From the NCBI GenBank assembly GCA_964577375.1, contig CAZNYW010000022.1, forward strand, positions 1-61,583: a stretch of DNA of 61,583 bases. Direction: 5' to 3'. The position numbers and the translations under genes are program-made. This stretch comes from DATKUC01 sp964577375 (GTDB taxonomy: Bacteria > Spirochaetota > Spirochaetia > DSM-27196 > DATKUC01). Positions 41,887 through 51,119 of this stretch are shown here, piece by piece (positions within the stretch are counted from its first letter, which is position 1; the number at the start of each line of letters is the position of its first letter). The notes beneath the pieces were generated by a model, which worked only from the letters and a program-made list of their open reading frames with translations, did no database searches and was not told the DNA's origin.

Positions 41887-42468
41887 CTACTGGTTGTTTG
41901 AACGCAGTCGGTCAATGACCTGATTGGTGATGTCCACGGTCGGGCTCCACCAGAGCAGATTAGGGTTGCTGATGTCCAGAACCACGCTGTAGCCGAGGCT
42001 TTCGGCGACGTAGCTCACCGCGGTGTACATCTGCGAGTAAAAGGCGGAATTGCTCTGCAGCAGGTTTTTCTGCTGCCGGTTGAGCTCGTCCTGCTTGATT
42101 CTGCGGAATTCCTGCAGAAAATCCTGCTTCTTGTTGATCTGATCCTCGAGCTGCAGTGAGGTGCTTCTGTCACCGCGCTGATCGGCGGCCAGCTTCTGCT
42201 GCTGAAGCTGCTGGATATCGTTCTGCTGCTGCGCAATCTCGGCCCGCAGGTCGTCGGCCTTTTTTTTCAGGTCGCGCACCGCCTGGGATTCGGCGAAGAA
42301 CGCGGTTGTCACCTTGCTGAGGTCCACTACGGCGACGGTCGTCAGCTGCTCGGCCGATGCGCGAGCCGGGGCAACAAGCGCTGCGACGCCGCACAAGAGA
42401 GTCGTAGCCGCCACGGCCGCGAGCTTTCGCGGTATCACTCTGCCCGCGAATAGTCCTATCCTTGTCAT
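41887..42468 (-). CDS. skp: OmpH/Skp-family periplasmic chaperone
   Basis: A 193-residue protein with a signal peptide ending in ARASA at about residue 39, then the Skp fold: a short strand VAVVDLSKVTTAF, two long coiled-coil helices rich in Gln and Lys (about 60-130), and the C-terminal strand GYSVVLDISN. Skp trimers hold unfolded outer-membrane proteins on the way to BamA, whose gene lies 13 bases upstream. AAAGGAG precedes the ATG by 8 bases. Confidence 0.9.
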   Translation of the reverse strand: MTRIGLFAGRVIPRKLAAVAATTLLCGVAALVAPARASAEQLTTVAVVDLSKVTTAFFAESQAVRDLKKKADDLRAEIAQQQNDIQQLQQQKLAADQRGDRSTSLQLEDQINKKQDFLQEFRRIKQDELNRQQKNLLQSNSAFYSQMYTAVSYVAESLGYSVVLDISNPNLLWWSPTVDITNQVIDRLRSNNQ

Positions 42469-42481
42469 GCATTGAACTCCT

Positions 42482-45178
42482 TTAGAAGAAGCCGGTCCCG
42501 ATGGAGAACACGAAGTCCACGCCGCCCGTCGGGCTTCCGCCGTTGAACAGCCCGCCCTGGACCCACTCGACGTGTCCGTTCACGATCTGGAATCGTTTGG
42601 CAAGATAGAGCCGGATCGGGAACTGAGGTATTACGAAACGTATTCCCGCGCCGAAGCTGAAATCGAAATTGTTGATGTCTCCGAGATTGACATGCTTGTA
42701 GCTGTCCCACAGGGACGCTCCCTCGAAGAACATGTCGAACCAGATGATCTGCGGCGCGATCGGCATCCGGAGCTCCAGCCAGCTGTCCCACAATGCCTGC
42801 CCGGCGGTTCTCGGCCAGCCGCGGCCGACGTTCATTCCGTCGATATAGAGCTGATCGATGGCGTTCGGCACGTAGGGGTTGCCGTTGTCCGATGCTGACG
42901 GCGGGACCCAGAACTGTGGCAGCAGCACCGAGAGCGCAGTGTGCGCGGCCAGGACCATCTTCCAGCTCCAGCTGTCGGAAACCGGCAGGTTCCAGAGCGT
43001 CAGGTATCCCTCGAGCGTGGTCGACGTATTGATGAACTGCGAACGGCCGAAGAGAAAGCCACCTGCAAGGGTAACGTCTTCGCGCAGGTAGTAGCCGCTC
43101 GACGGGCTGTAGGTGATGTCGCGGGTGTCGAGGTAGGTCGTGAAGCTCCACTTGTTGGTGAAGTACCAGTTCTGGTGGCTGGTGCGTATGGTTTCGTCCC
43201 AGGGACGGTAGACCGAATCGTCGTAGTTGACATAGTTCAGGCTGGTGGACAGCCCCGTACCCAGACCGACACGGCCGGCGCGCGTGGGAATGCGGTAGCC
43301 GAGATTTGTGCCGAGGCTGATGTTCCAGTTGATGTAGGACATGAGATAGGCCGACGGTATCGCTGCGGTTGTCCCGCCTGCGTAGGCGTAGTCGGTTTCG
43401 AGATTGTAGTTGCTGATGTCGCCCGACGTGGGCACAACCGGGAACGGCGCGCCGGCTTTGTAGGTCTTTCCCGAGTAGGTGGTGTCCTTCGAGAAGACGT
43501 AGATGCCGGTGAAGGGGTCAGGTACCGAGCCCGAGTCCGTCGAATTGGGGAACTGCGGGTAGAGGATGTCCTGCGGCACACCGGTGATGGTGGCGCGGTC
43601 TACGCTGAAGGTGACGCCTGCTGAGATGGGCTTGTTGAAGAGCCACGGCTGGGTGTAGTTGAACGCGGCCGTCTGCTCCGCCGGGGACACCGACAGCTGC
43701 GCGCCTATGGTCTCGCCGAGGCCGCGGAAGTTGCGGTCCTGCCAGCTCACCTGCCCGGCTATCGGGAAGCTTGTGTTTCCTCCGAAGGAGACGCCGAAGC
43801 GGACGTCAGCGGTGTTGGCCTCCTCCACGTTCAAGACCAGGTCCATCAGGCCGGGCACGCTGCCCTGAGGCGTTTCCGGGGTGATCGATTGGAAGTACTG
43901 CAGGTTGGTCAGGTTGCGCAGACCCTGTCGGATCTTCGCGGCGCTGAAGATATCGCCCTGCTCGAGGGGAATCTCACGCCGTATTACGAAGTCCTTGGTC
44001 TTGGTGTTTCCCTTTATGATGATGTTCTCGATGTGGGCGCGATTGAGCTCCACTATCTTCACGGTGTAGGAGATTGTGTGAGTTGCCGGATCGCGCTGCT
44101 GCTCCATGTTGATCTGGTTGAAGATGTAGCCGTTTTCCGCGTAGAGATTGGCAACCGAGTTGTAGCCGTCGTCCACTTTGGACTTGTTGAGAACGTCCCC
44201 TGGTTTGAGCTTGAAGTACCGGGAGAGCTGCTCGTTGGTGAAGATGGAGTTACCCTCGAACTTCACCCCGCCGAAGCTCCACTGCTGTCCCTCGTCGATA
44301 TAGTAGGTAAGCGTCACGTAGCTTCGCTTGTTCGCCTGATCGTTCTGCAGGTCCTGGGTGACATCGGTGACCTTCGCGTCGATGTATCCCCGATCCTGGT
44401 AGTACTTCACGATCAGCTGCTTGTCCTGCTCGAGCAGCGACTGCTGGAAAACGCCGCTGTTGAACAGCGACTGTTCCTTGCTCTTGATGACCCCGCGCAG
44501 CGTGCTGTCGGACGCGTAGGTGTTTCCTGAGAACTTTATCTGCTTGATTATTGTCTGGTTGCCCTCGTTGATGGTGAAAATCAGGGTGGTCTTCCCGTTG
44601 TTGTCGGTCCGGGTCGAGCCGTCGACCGTGGCGTTGGGAAAGCCGCGCTGCAGGTAGAGGTTCTTTATCGCATCCTCGTCGAGCCGGATCTTGGCGTTGG
44701 TGATCATGTCACCCGGCTTCAGGAGGACAACATCGAGAATGTCGCTGGTGCGAACGCGCTGGTTTCCTTCGATCTTGACGTCGTTGACTACCGGACGTTC
44801 CTTCACCTCGAACTGGAGAATCACGGCACTGCCGGCAGGGTCCGCTTTGACCGCGCGGGGAATGATCTGCTCGAAGTAGCCGAGGGCGTAGAGCTTGCGC
44901 TGCAGGTCGAGAAAGAGGGCATCGGTGAACTTCTGGCCGATGAACGGGCTTACCACCCCGCGGAGCTCGCTTTCCGAAACGGTCTTCAGTCCGCTGAACT
45001 CGATGTTCTGAATGGGCTTGTCGAGATACCATTCCGACGAGCTGTTGTCCTGAGACTGCTGGTTCTGCGTGCTTTGAGCAGGCTCGTTCTGCGCGGGAGG
45101 CGCTTGCTGAGTCTGCTGGCCGAAAAGGGGCAGACTCGAGCCTGCTATGAGTAAAAAAAGAACGACGAACCTACGCAT
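42482..45178 (-). CDS. bamA: Outer membrane protein assembly factor BamA
   Basis: 898 residues from the ATG at 45178 (AAGGAG upstream). The signal peptide ends at LPLFGQ, followed by a Gln/Asn/Pro-rich linker. About 50-420 hold five POTRA domains (VNDVKIEGNQRVRTSDIL, IKQIKFSGNTYASDSTLRG, FGGVKFEGNSIFTNEQLSR, IENIIIKGNTKTKDFVIRRE), and the rest is a 16-strand beta barrel. The conserved loop-6 VRGF is represented by VGRGWP, with the Arg kept. It inserts beta-barrel proteins into the outer membrane and is flanked by tamB and skp. Confidence 0.95.
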   Translation of the reverse strand: MRRFVVLFLLIAGSSLPLFGQQTQQAPPAQNEPAQSTQNQQSQDNSSSEWYLDKPIQNIEFSGLKTVSESELRGVVSPFIGQKFTDALFLDLQRKLYALGYFEQIIPRAVKADPAGSAVILQFEVKERPVVNDVKIEGNQRVRTSDILDVVLLKPGDMITNAKIRLDEDAIKNLYLQRGFPNATVDGSTRTDNNGKTTLIFTINEGNQTIIKQIKFSGNTYASDSTLRGVIKSKEQSLFNSGVFQQSLLEQDKQLIVKYYQDRGYIDAKVTDVTQDLQNDQANKRSYVTLTYYIDEGQQWSFGGVKFEGNSIFTNEQLSRYFKLKPGDVLNKSKVDDGYNSVANLYAENGYIFNQINMEQQRDPATHTISYTVKIVELNRAHIENIIIKGNTKTKDFVIRREIPLEQGDIFSAAKIRQGLRNLTNLQYFQSITPETPQGSVPGLMDLVLNVEEANTADVRFGVSFGGNTSFPIAGQVSWQDRNFRGLGETIGAQLSVSPAEQTAAFNYTQPWLFNKPISAGVTFSVDRATITGVPQDILYPQFPNSTDSGSVPDPFTGIYVFSKDTTYSGKTYKAGAPFPVVPTSGDISNYNLETDYAYAGGTTAAIPSAYLMSYINWNISLGTNLGYRIPTRAGRVGLGTGLSTSLNYVNYDDSVYRPWDETIRTSHQNWYFTNKWSFTTYLDTRDITYSPSSGYYLREDVTLAGGFLFGRSQFINTSTTLEGYLTLWNLPVSDSWSWKMVLAAHTALSVLLPQFWVPPSASDNGNPYVPNAIDQLYIDGMNVGRGWPRTAGQALWDSWLELRMPIAPQIIWFDMFFEGASLWDSYKHVNLGDINNFDFSFGAGIRFVIPQFPIRLYLAKRFQIVNGHVEWVQGGLFNGGSPTGGVDFVFSIGTGFF

Positions 45179-45207
45179 TGCAGCTCCTTGGATGATGGCT
45201 CTCTTCG

Positions 45208-48200
45208 TCAGTATGTGAATCCCCAGGAGAGGGAGATCGTATTGTCGGTAAGGAACAGCGTCTGCGGAGTCTGGGGCAGAAAGCTCCACTGCAAATCAAA
45301 GAATGGCGTTCGCCAGTCCAGATTTATCTCCGGGTTTATCACCAATCCTCCGAAACTCCTCGCCTGTTCCGTGGTTGAATACGGATTCTGAGCCTGAAGC
45401 TGCACGAGGAGCTCCAGGAAAAGGTCTGTGCCCAGGTACTTCCCAAGAAAGACCGTCGTATTATCAAGATACTTTCCAAGAGAAGACGAGGTGTTGTCAA
45501 GAGGGTACTGGGTCCCGCCGGTGGGGGGACCGGTGGGGGTGCCGGTTCCGACCGTGCTCGTCTGCGTCCCGCCGATGGCGCCGCGCAGAAGATTGGAGAA
45601 AAGCTGTGTCCGGATCGAGAAGAGATCGAGCGAGAGCGCGTCGCGCACCATGTTCTCGAACGAGCGCACGACGCTGAACTGCCCAACCAGGTCGCTCGTC
45701 AGATAGATAGCTGAAGACAGCCCGTTCTGATCATTGCCCAGCTCACCGAAGAAGTTTCCTCCGAGCAGCGCGGCGATCTGCGCGTCCGTCATGGCCGGAT
45801 CGGAGACAAAACGCGGGGTAAACTGGCTGAGGCGCTCGTCGGTTGCCACCAGGCTGATGCGCACCGGTCCGTTGTTGGATACCTCGCGAATCTCCGCGTT
45901 GACGCTCAGACGCGGATCGAAATAGTTTTCGTTCTCGTTGAAGCGGATCATGCCGTCCTTGATGTAGAACGACCGCTCGAAGTAGAAGATCTCCCCGCTC
46001 TGGATGCCAACGTCGCCGCGAAGTGAAAAGGTGCCGGTATCGGTCGAAAGACTGATATGAATCGACTGACCGAGCCGCGCGTAGCCGCGCAGCACCGGGA
46101 TGGTGCTCGTCGGCCAGAGAAACTCGACCCGCTTTCCTGTCTCGATCGTCATGTCGACATGAACCGGCGCCTCCGTGGTGGCGGTGGTCGGCGCGCTCAC
46201 AGGCGCACCGATGTCGGCGAGAGTGATATTGGTCTGATATGCGAGAAGGCTTCCGGTGACGGTTGTCGATCCCGGTGAAGAGGTTATCCTCACGATGCCG
46301 TTGGTGTACCCGTTTACCACTACGTTTCCGAACGTGTAATCGACATGCATTCCCTCGTCGCCGGGCACGACGATCTCGAGGGCGAGCGATTCCGGGGTCC
46401 ATCGGCTCATCGTGAAGGAGCCGGAGACGCTTCCGGTGCCCTTCCCGACCGGAACCGCGAAACGGGTTATGGTGACGTGCTTCTCCTCGAACACGAGGAA
46501 GGTCTTGGATGGGCCCAGCTGATCCGGTGAGTAGGCGAGATTCCCCTTCGCGTCGGCAACCGCGAGCGTGCCGTAGAAATCCGGGTCGGCGGCGGAGCCG
46601 TTGATGCGAAGGCTGCCGGTCACGTCCCCCTGAGTCAGCTGGAACACCTGAAAGTCGAGGAAGTGTTTCACCAGCGACAGGTTGAAATGGATGCTGTTGA
46701 TGTTGGCCTCGACCCTATCGCCCTTGATGCGTCCGTCCGCCTGAAAGGTGACGGGAAGCGGCGCGGCGGCGCTGAAGACAAAATCCCCGTTCTCCTTGAA
46801 ATTGCCGTTCAGGCTGTTTGAGGGTCCCCCGCCCATGCTGATCTCTTTACCCGTTTTCTTCAGTGTGAATTGCCAGTAATTTCCCAGATTCTGCTGAAAT
46901 GGAAGACCGGAGATTCCCAGGTTGGCGGTGATGTCTCCGGAGAAGATCGAACCCAGGTCGAGCGGGCTCTCAGGCGGATGGTAATTGGCCGTGAAGTTCA
47001 CCTTTACATCGAGCGGCTTCGGCTGAGTGGTCTGATCGCGTACGGTCGCGTTCAGGTCCACGGTGCCCTTCGCGAGGTCGGCGAGCGCGGTGCCGCTGAT
47101 CGCGACGGATTGCCTGTAGGTAAGATTAACCGGAGACAGATGGACCCTATCGTCCGCCCAGTGCGCGGTCACGCTTCCGCCAAGCGGTTGTCCGCCGTAG
47201 GTTGCTCCGTTGAGCGTTGCCTGGGCATCCACTACCGGTGCCGAGGTGGTGCCGGAAAGGCGGATCTGACCGTCTACGCCTCCCTCCAGGTTGCGCAGAC
47301 CGAAACGCTCGAACGGCAGGTTGCGAACTATCACATCTCCGCCGAGAGTACCCGAGCTCAAGCTCACGTCCACCCGGTAGGATTCGTCCTGCTTCTGGCT
47401 TTCGAGCTGAAGAAAGACCCTGGCGTTCAGCCGGTCGCCCGCCGGCCGGGCGCCGGAGCCCAGATTGTAGGTCACCGAACCGTTTCCCTGCAGGGTGGAA
47501 ACGTCGTCCGAATAGGTGATCGACTCGATCGATCCCCGGCCCGGAGTGAGCCTGGCGGCAACCGAGAAACGAGCGAACGGATAGGGAACGAAGGGAAGGT
47601 TCCGTGCGCTGAACTGGTTGACGTTGAGCTCCCAGGTCTGTGGGTTGGTGTAGAGACCGGAGATCTCGACATTGAAACGGACGGTCCGCTGATCGATCGG
47701 GACGGGGATATCGGTTCCGCCGATCTGAAATGCGACCTGATCGAATCTACTGAACGAGACGTGAGCGGTGAGACCGTGCGATTCGGTAATGAAGAGCTCG
47801 TTGCCCGGCGAATAGGTACCCTCGAAACTGTAGGGCACATCCTGCAGCTTCAGGTCCCCGGTGAACGCAACGGCCCCGTCGGAGTGCACTGTGGCGTCCA
47901 GGTGCCCGGCGGCCGAATAACCGCGGTAGTTGGCCTCGAGATTGTTGACGCTGACCGAGCTATTATTGGCCGTCACCGAGAGGGCAAGGTTGTTGTTCTG
48001 TGTCGCCGTGTCGTAGAGCAGAAACTGCGGCGCGCTGATCGTCAGTCGATTCGGTCCCCGAACGAGCGAAAAGTCGGCGTTGAGCCGGACGGTGTCCGAA
48101 ACGATTGCAGCCGGCGGAAGAATCCCCGCCGGCACCGGGATTCCGGCAGCCGCGAGCCCCGGCGCGGAAGCGCGAAAGATCCGGTAGATCGGCGAAAGCG

Positions 48201-49770
48201 GCAGACTCTCGATCTTTCCGGTGAGGCGGGACTCCACGCCCGGGCTGCCGCCGCCCGCCGGTTCCCTGCCCGCAAGCGTTCCGGAAAGGTCTGCAAGGCT
48301 CTTTCCCTCGCTGTCGAGCGAGAAGCGTGCATCAAAGGAGGGCGTGCTCGCGTAGGGTTCGAAGGTAACCCGAAGATTGTGGACGGTCGCGCCGCCGTAG
48401 GTCAGCGACTGCTGACTGAGCTCGAACCGGTTGTCCTTCCGCGTGACGGCGATATCGGCGTTGAACGGCTCCATGCCGCCGGCGGTGAGGTTCGAGATCT
48501 TCAACCGCCCGTCCGGAAGCATGTTCGCAAGAAGCACCGTTCCGCTGAATCCGGCCGACCCGACCGAAGTACGGATCTCCAGCCCGTTGATGGTGGCCAG
48601 CCGCTCATTGCCCTGAATATCGAGATCCACGGCCTTGAGGTCGGAATACTGTCTGTTGTTGTTGCTTGCCGCGAAGCGTGCGGCGTAGGCAGCCTTTCCG
48701 TTCGCAATATCATAGCGGACCGACGCCTTGCCGGTGAGGCCCGTGTCGAGCCAGGGCGCTATCACGTCGAGGGGCGGGCGTACGCTCACATACTGCGACG
48801 GGACAAAATCTTCGGTCTGCAAATTGGCCGAAAAGGTCCTGTTTCTGAGGTCGAGCTGACCGGCCAGGTTCATCGGCGCGCGGTCCTCTACCTTCCGGAA
48901 GGCGAGCATGCCGTTTCGAAAGGTGAGGCGGAAGGCCTGGCGCACGATCCCGAAAGTGTTGGCCGAAAGCTGGTCGAAGACAACCATCGCCTCCGCGGCC
49001 ATCTTCGGATAATCGCCGGCGGCGGGGTTGCCCGCGCCCGCTGCCTGACCCGGGGTTGCGGGCTGGAGCGCGGCAGGATGAATCGTTGCGGTCACGCTCA
49101 CCGGTGAACTCAGGTTGCGCACCGACAGCACCGGCTGGTCGAGGGTCACGCGGATATTGCTTTTCCATTTCAGCGAGAGCGAGGTGCCGGCCGAATTCGG
49201 GCCGGTTCCCGCCTGAGCCGGCCCGGGAGAGAACGTGAAGAAGATATGATCTGCCTGCACCGAGCCCTGAGGTCCGGTCAGATTCAGGGCAAGGTTCTTG
49301 CCTTGGACCGTGATGCGCGGAACGAGTGCCGGCGAGGAGCCGCTTGTGGTGCCGGAGGTCAGGGATGAGATGAACCGGATCACATCCTGGTCGCGACGGG
49401 TGTCGAGTACCAGGTGTGTATTTTCCACGGTGATGTTGTCGACTGCGCTGGCGATGTTGCCGCCTATCAGGGCGAAGATATCGTAGTAGATCTTCAGACG
49501 CTTCACTTGAAGCAGCCGGTCTCGTTCGCCCGGTTTTCCGTAGATGACAAGATCGCGCACCTCGATGTACCGGAAAATGGAGGGGGATATGCTGGAATAG
49601 GAAATTGCACGCCCTGTGGCGGACTCCAGATCGAGTACGATCTGATGCTTAAGAGCCACCATGCGATCGTGAATGAAATGCTGAAGCGGCCGAAGTGCGA
49701 ATGCGGTGGCTACGAGCAGGGCTGCGATGATCAGCGTTTGCGCGATGTAGTGGACGATTTTCCTGCTCAT
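45208..49770 (-). CDS. tamB: TamB-family translocation/assembly protein (DUF490)
   Basis: A 1520-residue protein from the ATG at 49770 with an N-terminal signal anchor (IAQTLIIAALLVATAFAL), a very long beta-rich region of AsmA/VPS13-like repeats that should form a lipid-binding groove across the periplasm, and a C-terminal DUF490 domain ending in aromatic beta strands (FLTDNTISLSWGF). TamB works with an Omp85 protein and is linked to phospholipid transport to the outer membrane. It precedes bamA by 29 bases. No TamA is visible, so it probably works with BamA, as proposed for other bacteria lacking TamA. Confidence 0.92.
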   Translation of the reverse strand: MSRKIVHYIAQTLIIAALLVATAFALRPLQHFIHDRMVALKHQIVLDLESATGRAISYSSISPSIFRYIEVRDLVIYGKPGERDRLLQVKRLKIYYDIFALIGGNIASAVDNITVENTHLVLDTRRDQDVIRFISSLTSGTTSGSSPALVPRITVQGKNLALNLTGPQGSVQADHIFFTFSPGPAQAGTGPNSAGTSLSLKWKSNIRVTLDQPVLSVRNLSSPVSVTATIHPAALQPATPGQAAGAGNPAAGDYPKMAAEAMVVFDQLSANTFGIVRQAFRLTFRNGMLAFRKVEDRAPMNLAGQLDLRNRTFSANLQTEDFVPSQYVSVRPPLDVIAPWLDTGLTGKASVRYDIANGKAAYAARFAASNNNRQYSDLKAVDLDIQGNERLATINGLEIRTSVGSAGFSGTVLLANMLPDGRLKISNLTAGGMEPFNADIAVTRKDNRFELSQQSLTYGGATVHNLRVTFEPYASTPSFDARFSLDSEGKSLADLSGTLAGREPAGGGSPGVESRLTGKIESLPLSPIYRIFRASAPGLAAAGIPVPAGILPPAAIVSDTVRLNADFSLVRGPNRLTISAPQFLLYDTATQNNNLALSVTANNSSVSVNNLEANYRGYSAAGHLDATVHSDGAVAFTGDLKLQDVPYSFEGTYSPGNELFITESHGLTAHVSFSRFDQVAFQIGGTDIPVPIDQRTVRFNVEISGLYTNPQTWELNVNQFSARNLPFVPYPFARFSVAARLTPGRGSIESITYSDDVSTLQGNGSVTYNLGSGARPAGDRLNARVFLQLESQKQDESYRVDVSLSSGTLGGDVIVRNLPFERFGLRNLEGGVDGQIRLSGTTSAPVVDAQATLNGATYGGQPLGGSVTAHWADDRVHLSPVNLTYRQSVAISGTALADLAKGTVDLNATVRDQTTQPKPLDVKVNFTANYHPPESPLDLGSIFSGDITANLGISGLPFQQNLGNYWQFTLKKTGKEISMGGGPSNSLNGNFKENGDFVFSAAAPLPVTFQADGRIKGDRVEANINSIHFNLSLVKHFLDFQVFQLTQGDVTGSLRINGSAADPDFYGTLAVADAKGNLAYSPDQLGPSKTFLVFEEKHVTITRFAVPVGKGTGSVSGSFTMSRWTPESLALEIVVPGDEGMHVDYTFGNVVVNGYTNGIVRITSSPGSTTVTGSLLAYQTNITLADIGAPVSAPTTATTEAPVHVDMTIETGKRVEFLWPTSTIPVLRGYARLGQSIHISLSTDTGTFSLRGDVGIQSGEIFYFERSFYIKDGMIRFNENENYFDPRLSVNAEIREVSNNGPVRISLVATDERLSQFTPRFVSDPAMTDAQIAALLGGNFFGELGNDQNGLSSAIYLTSDLVGQFSVVRSFENMVRDALSLDLFSIRTQLFSNLLRGAIGGTQTSTVGTGTPTGPPTGGTQYPLDNTSSSLGKYLDNTTVFLGKYLGTDLFLELLVQLQAQNPYSTTEQARSFGGLVINPEINLDWRTPFFDLQWSFLPQTPQTLFLTDNTISLSWGFTY

Positions 49771-49807
49771 AAATAACGGACTTGCCGCGGTCTTTGCAAC
49801 GGTTTCA

Positions 49808-49836
49808 ATGACAACGAGGTCAAAATGATATATCCT
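49808..49836 (+). promoter_or_regulatory. Possible tmk promoter
   Basis: ATGACA (49808-49813) and TATCCT (49831-49836) are 17 bases apart in the tamB/tmk divergent gap. The start would be near 49843, giving a leader of about 30 bases. Both boxes are imperfect. Confidence 0.35.
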
Positions 49837-49875
49837 AATGTACCACGCGCGACCCATAATAAAAAGGCAGACCTG

Positions 49876-50514
49876 ATGCAGCGGTTATACGAGATACTCG
49901 GCAATTTTCTGGTAATTGAAGGCCTCGACGGTGCCGGCACCACAACTCAGGCCGGACTGCTGGCCCGACGCTGCGAGGCGGAGGGGATTTCGCACTGGCT
50001 GACGAGCGAACCGACTACGGGCACCGTGGGCACGCTGATTCGGCGCTTTCTTCGCGGCGATGAGCCGGTGCATCCGGACACCATGGCGCTTCTGTTCGCC
50101 GCCGACCGGAGCGAGCACGTGAATGCGCCGGAAATCGGCATTCGCGCGCGCTGCTCCGGCGGCGAGTTCGTCATCACCGACCGCTATCTGTTCTCCAGCC
50201 TCGCGTATCAGACCGTCGGGTGCGATCCCGAGTTTGTGGCGGCGGCGAACAGCCGCTTCCCGCTTCCCGGCCTGCTCATCTACCTCGATGTGCCGGTCGA
50301 AGAGTGCGTACGGCGTCTTGCCGCCCGGTCGCACCGGGAAATCTACGAGCTCGTCGACTTCCAGGAACAGGTGCGCGCCCGCTATGAGCAACTCCTGCCG
50401 ACCTACCAGGACAGCGGGATGGAGATAGCCCGGATCGACGGTACCGCCGGCACGGACGAAATCTCCGGGATGATATGGAAAATTGTCGCCGGTAAACCGA
50501 TAAAGAGGGTATGA
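49876..50514 (+). CDS. tmk: Thymidylate kinase with an altered P-loop
   Basis: A 212-residue dTMP kinase (dTMP + ATP to dTDP + ADP). FLVIEGLDGAG, the DRY motif in FVITDRYLFSSLAYQ and a charged LID region (RRLAARSHREIYELVDF) identify the family. The P-loop reads GLDGAGTTTQ (16-25): Thr22 takes the place of the otherwise invariant Walker A Lys. The codons are ACC ACA ACT with no sign of a frameshift. The ATG at 49876 has AGG upstream; an earlier in-frame start would add 17 residues outside the fold. It overlaps the next gene by four bases (ATGA). Confidence 0.88.
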   Translation: MQRLYEILGNFLVIEGLDGAGTTTQAGLLARRCEAEGISHWLTSEPTTGTVGTLIRRFLRGDEPVHPDTMALLFAADRSEHVNAPEIGIRARCSGGEFVITDRYLFSSLAYQTVGCDPEFVAAANSRFPLPGLLIYLDVPVEECVRRLAARSHREIYELVDFQEQVRARYEQLLPTYQDSGMEIARIDGTAGTDEISGMIWKIVAGKPIKRV

Positions 50515-51119
50515 GACGTCTCCCGGTCGCGGCCGCGCTTCTCGCACTCTGCGTTGCGCTCCCGGCACACGCGTACAAGCTCGAGTACAAAGAGCAGCTC
50601 TATCCGCTGATCCAGTATCAGCTCTACATGTACCCGCGTGACTGGGCGGAAAACATCCAGTGGCTCGACCTCGCGCTGCACGCGGACTTCGCCAATCCTC
50701 TCTACGCCCTCGCCAAAATAAGCGACGCCCGGGAGTGGGAGTTCTACCGCGACCTGTTCATGATGCATCTGAACCTGAAGATGGTCGAGCAATACCTGCA
50801 GTGGGGCAACGAGTTCAACAAACAGGTAGCCTATTTCTATAACTATCCCTGGAAACAGGAAAACCTGGACAGCCTCAACAAGGCCGAGGCGCTGTTCAAA
50901 TACGCGCTGAACTACTGGACCGAGGCGAAGAAGTGGTCCGATCTCGCCGCGGCGGCCAAGTTCCGGTGGATGAGCCTCAAGGGCATAGAATACTGGCAGG
51001 ATGAGAGCTACCGCATTCAGAACGGCGAGCTCGACTACAATTTCATTGTCGATCGCCACCTGAAACAGCTTGCAGACGTGCGCAGGACCTTCCAGCAGAT
51101 GAACAGCTCCACCTACTGA
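50511..51119 (+). CDS. Secreted protein of unknown function linked to tmk
   Basis: A 202-residue protein with a signal peptide RLPVAAALLALCVALPAHA, cleaved before YKLEYK. The mature part is helical and very rich in Tyr, Trp and Phe (YPLIQYQLYMYPRDWAENIQ, RDLFMMHLNLKMVEQYLQW, YFYNYPWKQENLDSLNKAEA). I know no family for it, though I recall a conserved hypothetical gene next to tmk in T. pallidum. It is coupled to tmk by ATGA and its end overlaps convergent queA by 7 bases. Confidence 0.75.
   Translation: MRRLPVAAALLALCVALPAHAYKLEYKEQLYPLIQYQLYMYPRDWAENIQWLDLALHADFANPLYALAKISDAREWEFYRDLFMMHLNLKMVEQYLQWGNEFNKQVAYFYNYPWKQENLDSLNKAEALFKYALNYWTEAKKWSDLAAAAKFRWMSLKGIEYWQDESYRIQNGELDYNFIVDRHLKQLADVRRTFQQMNSSTY

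Noticed and set aside
46870..49107. A 745-codon plus-strand frame inside tamB
   Set aside because: Antisense shadow of a well-supported TamB gene; no ribosome-binding site or domain.
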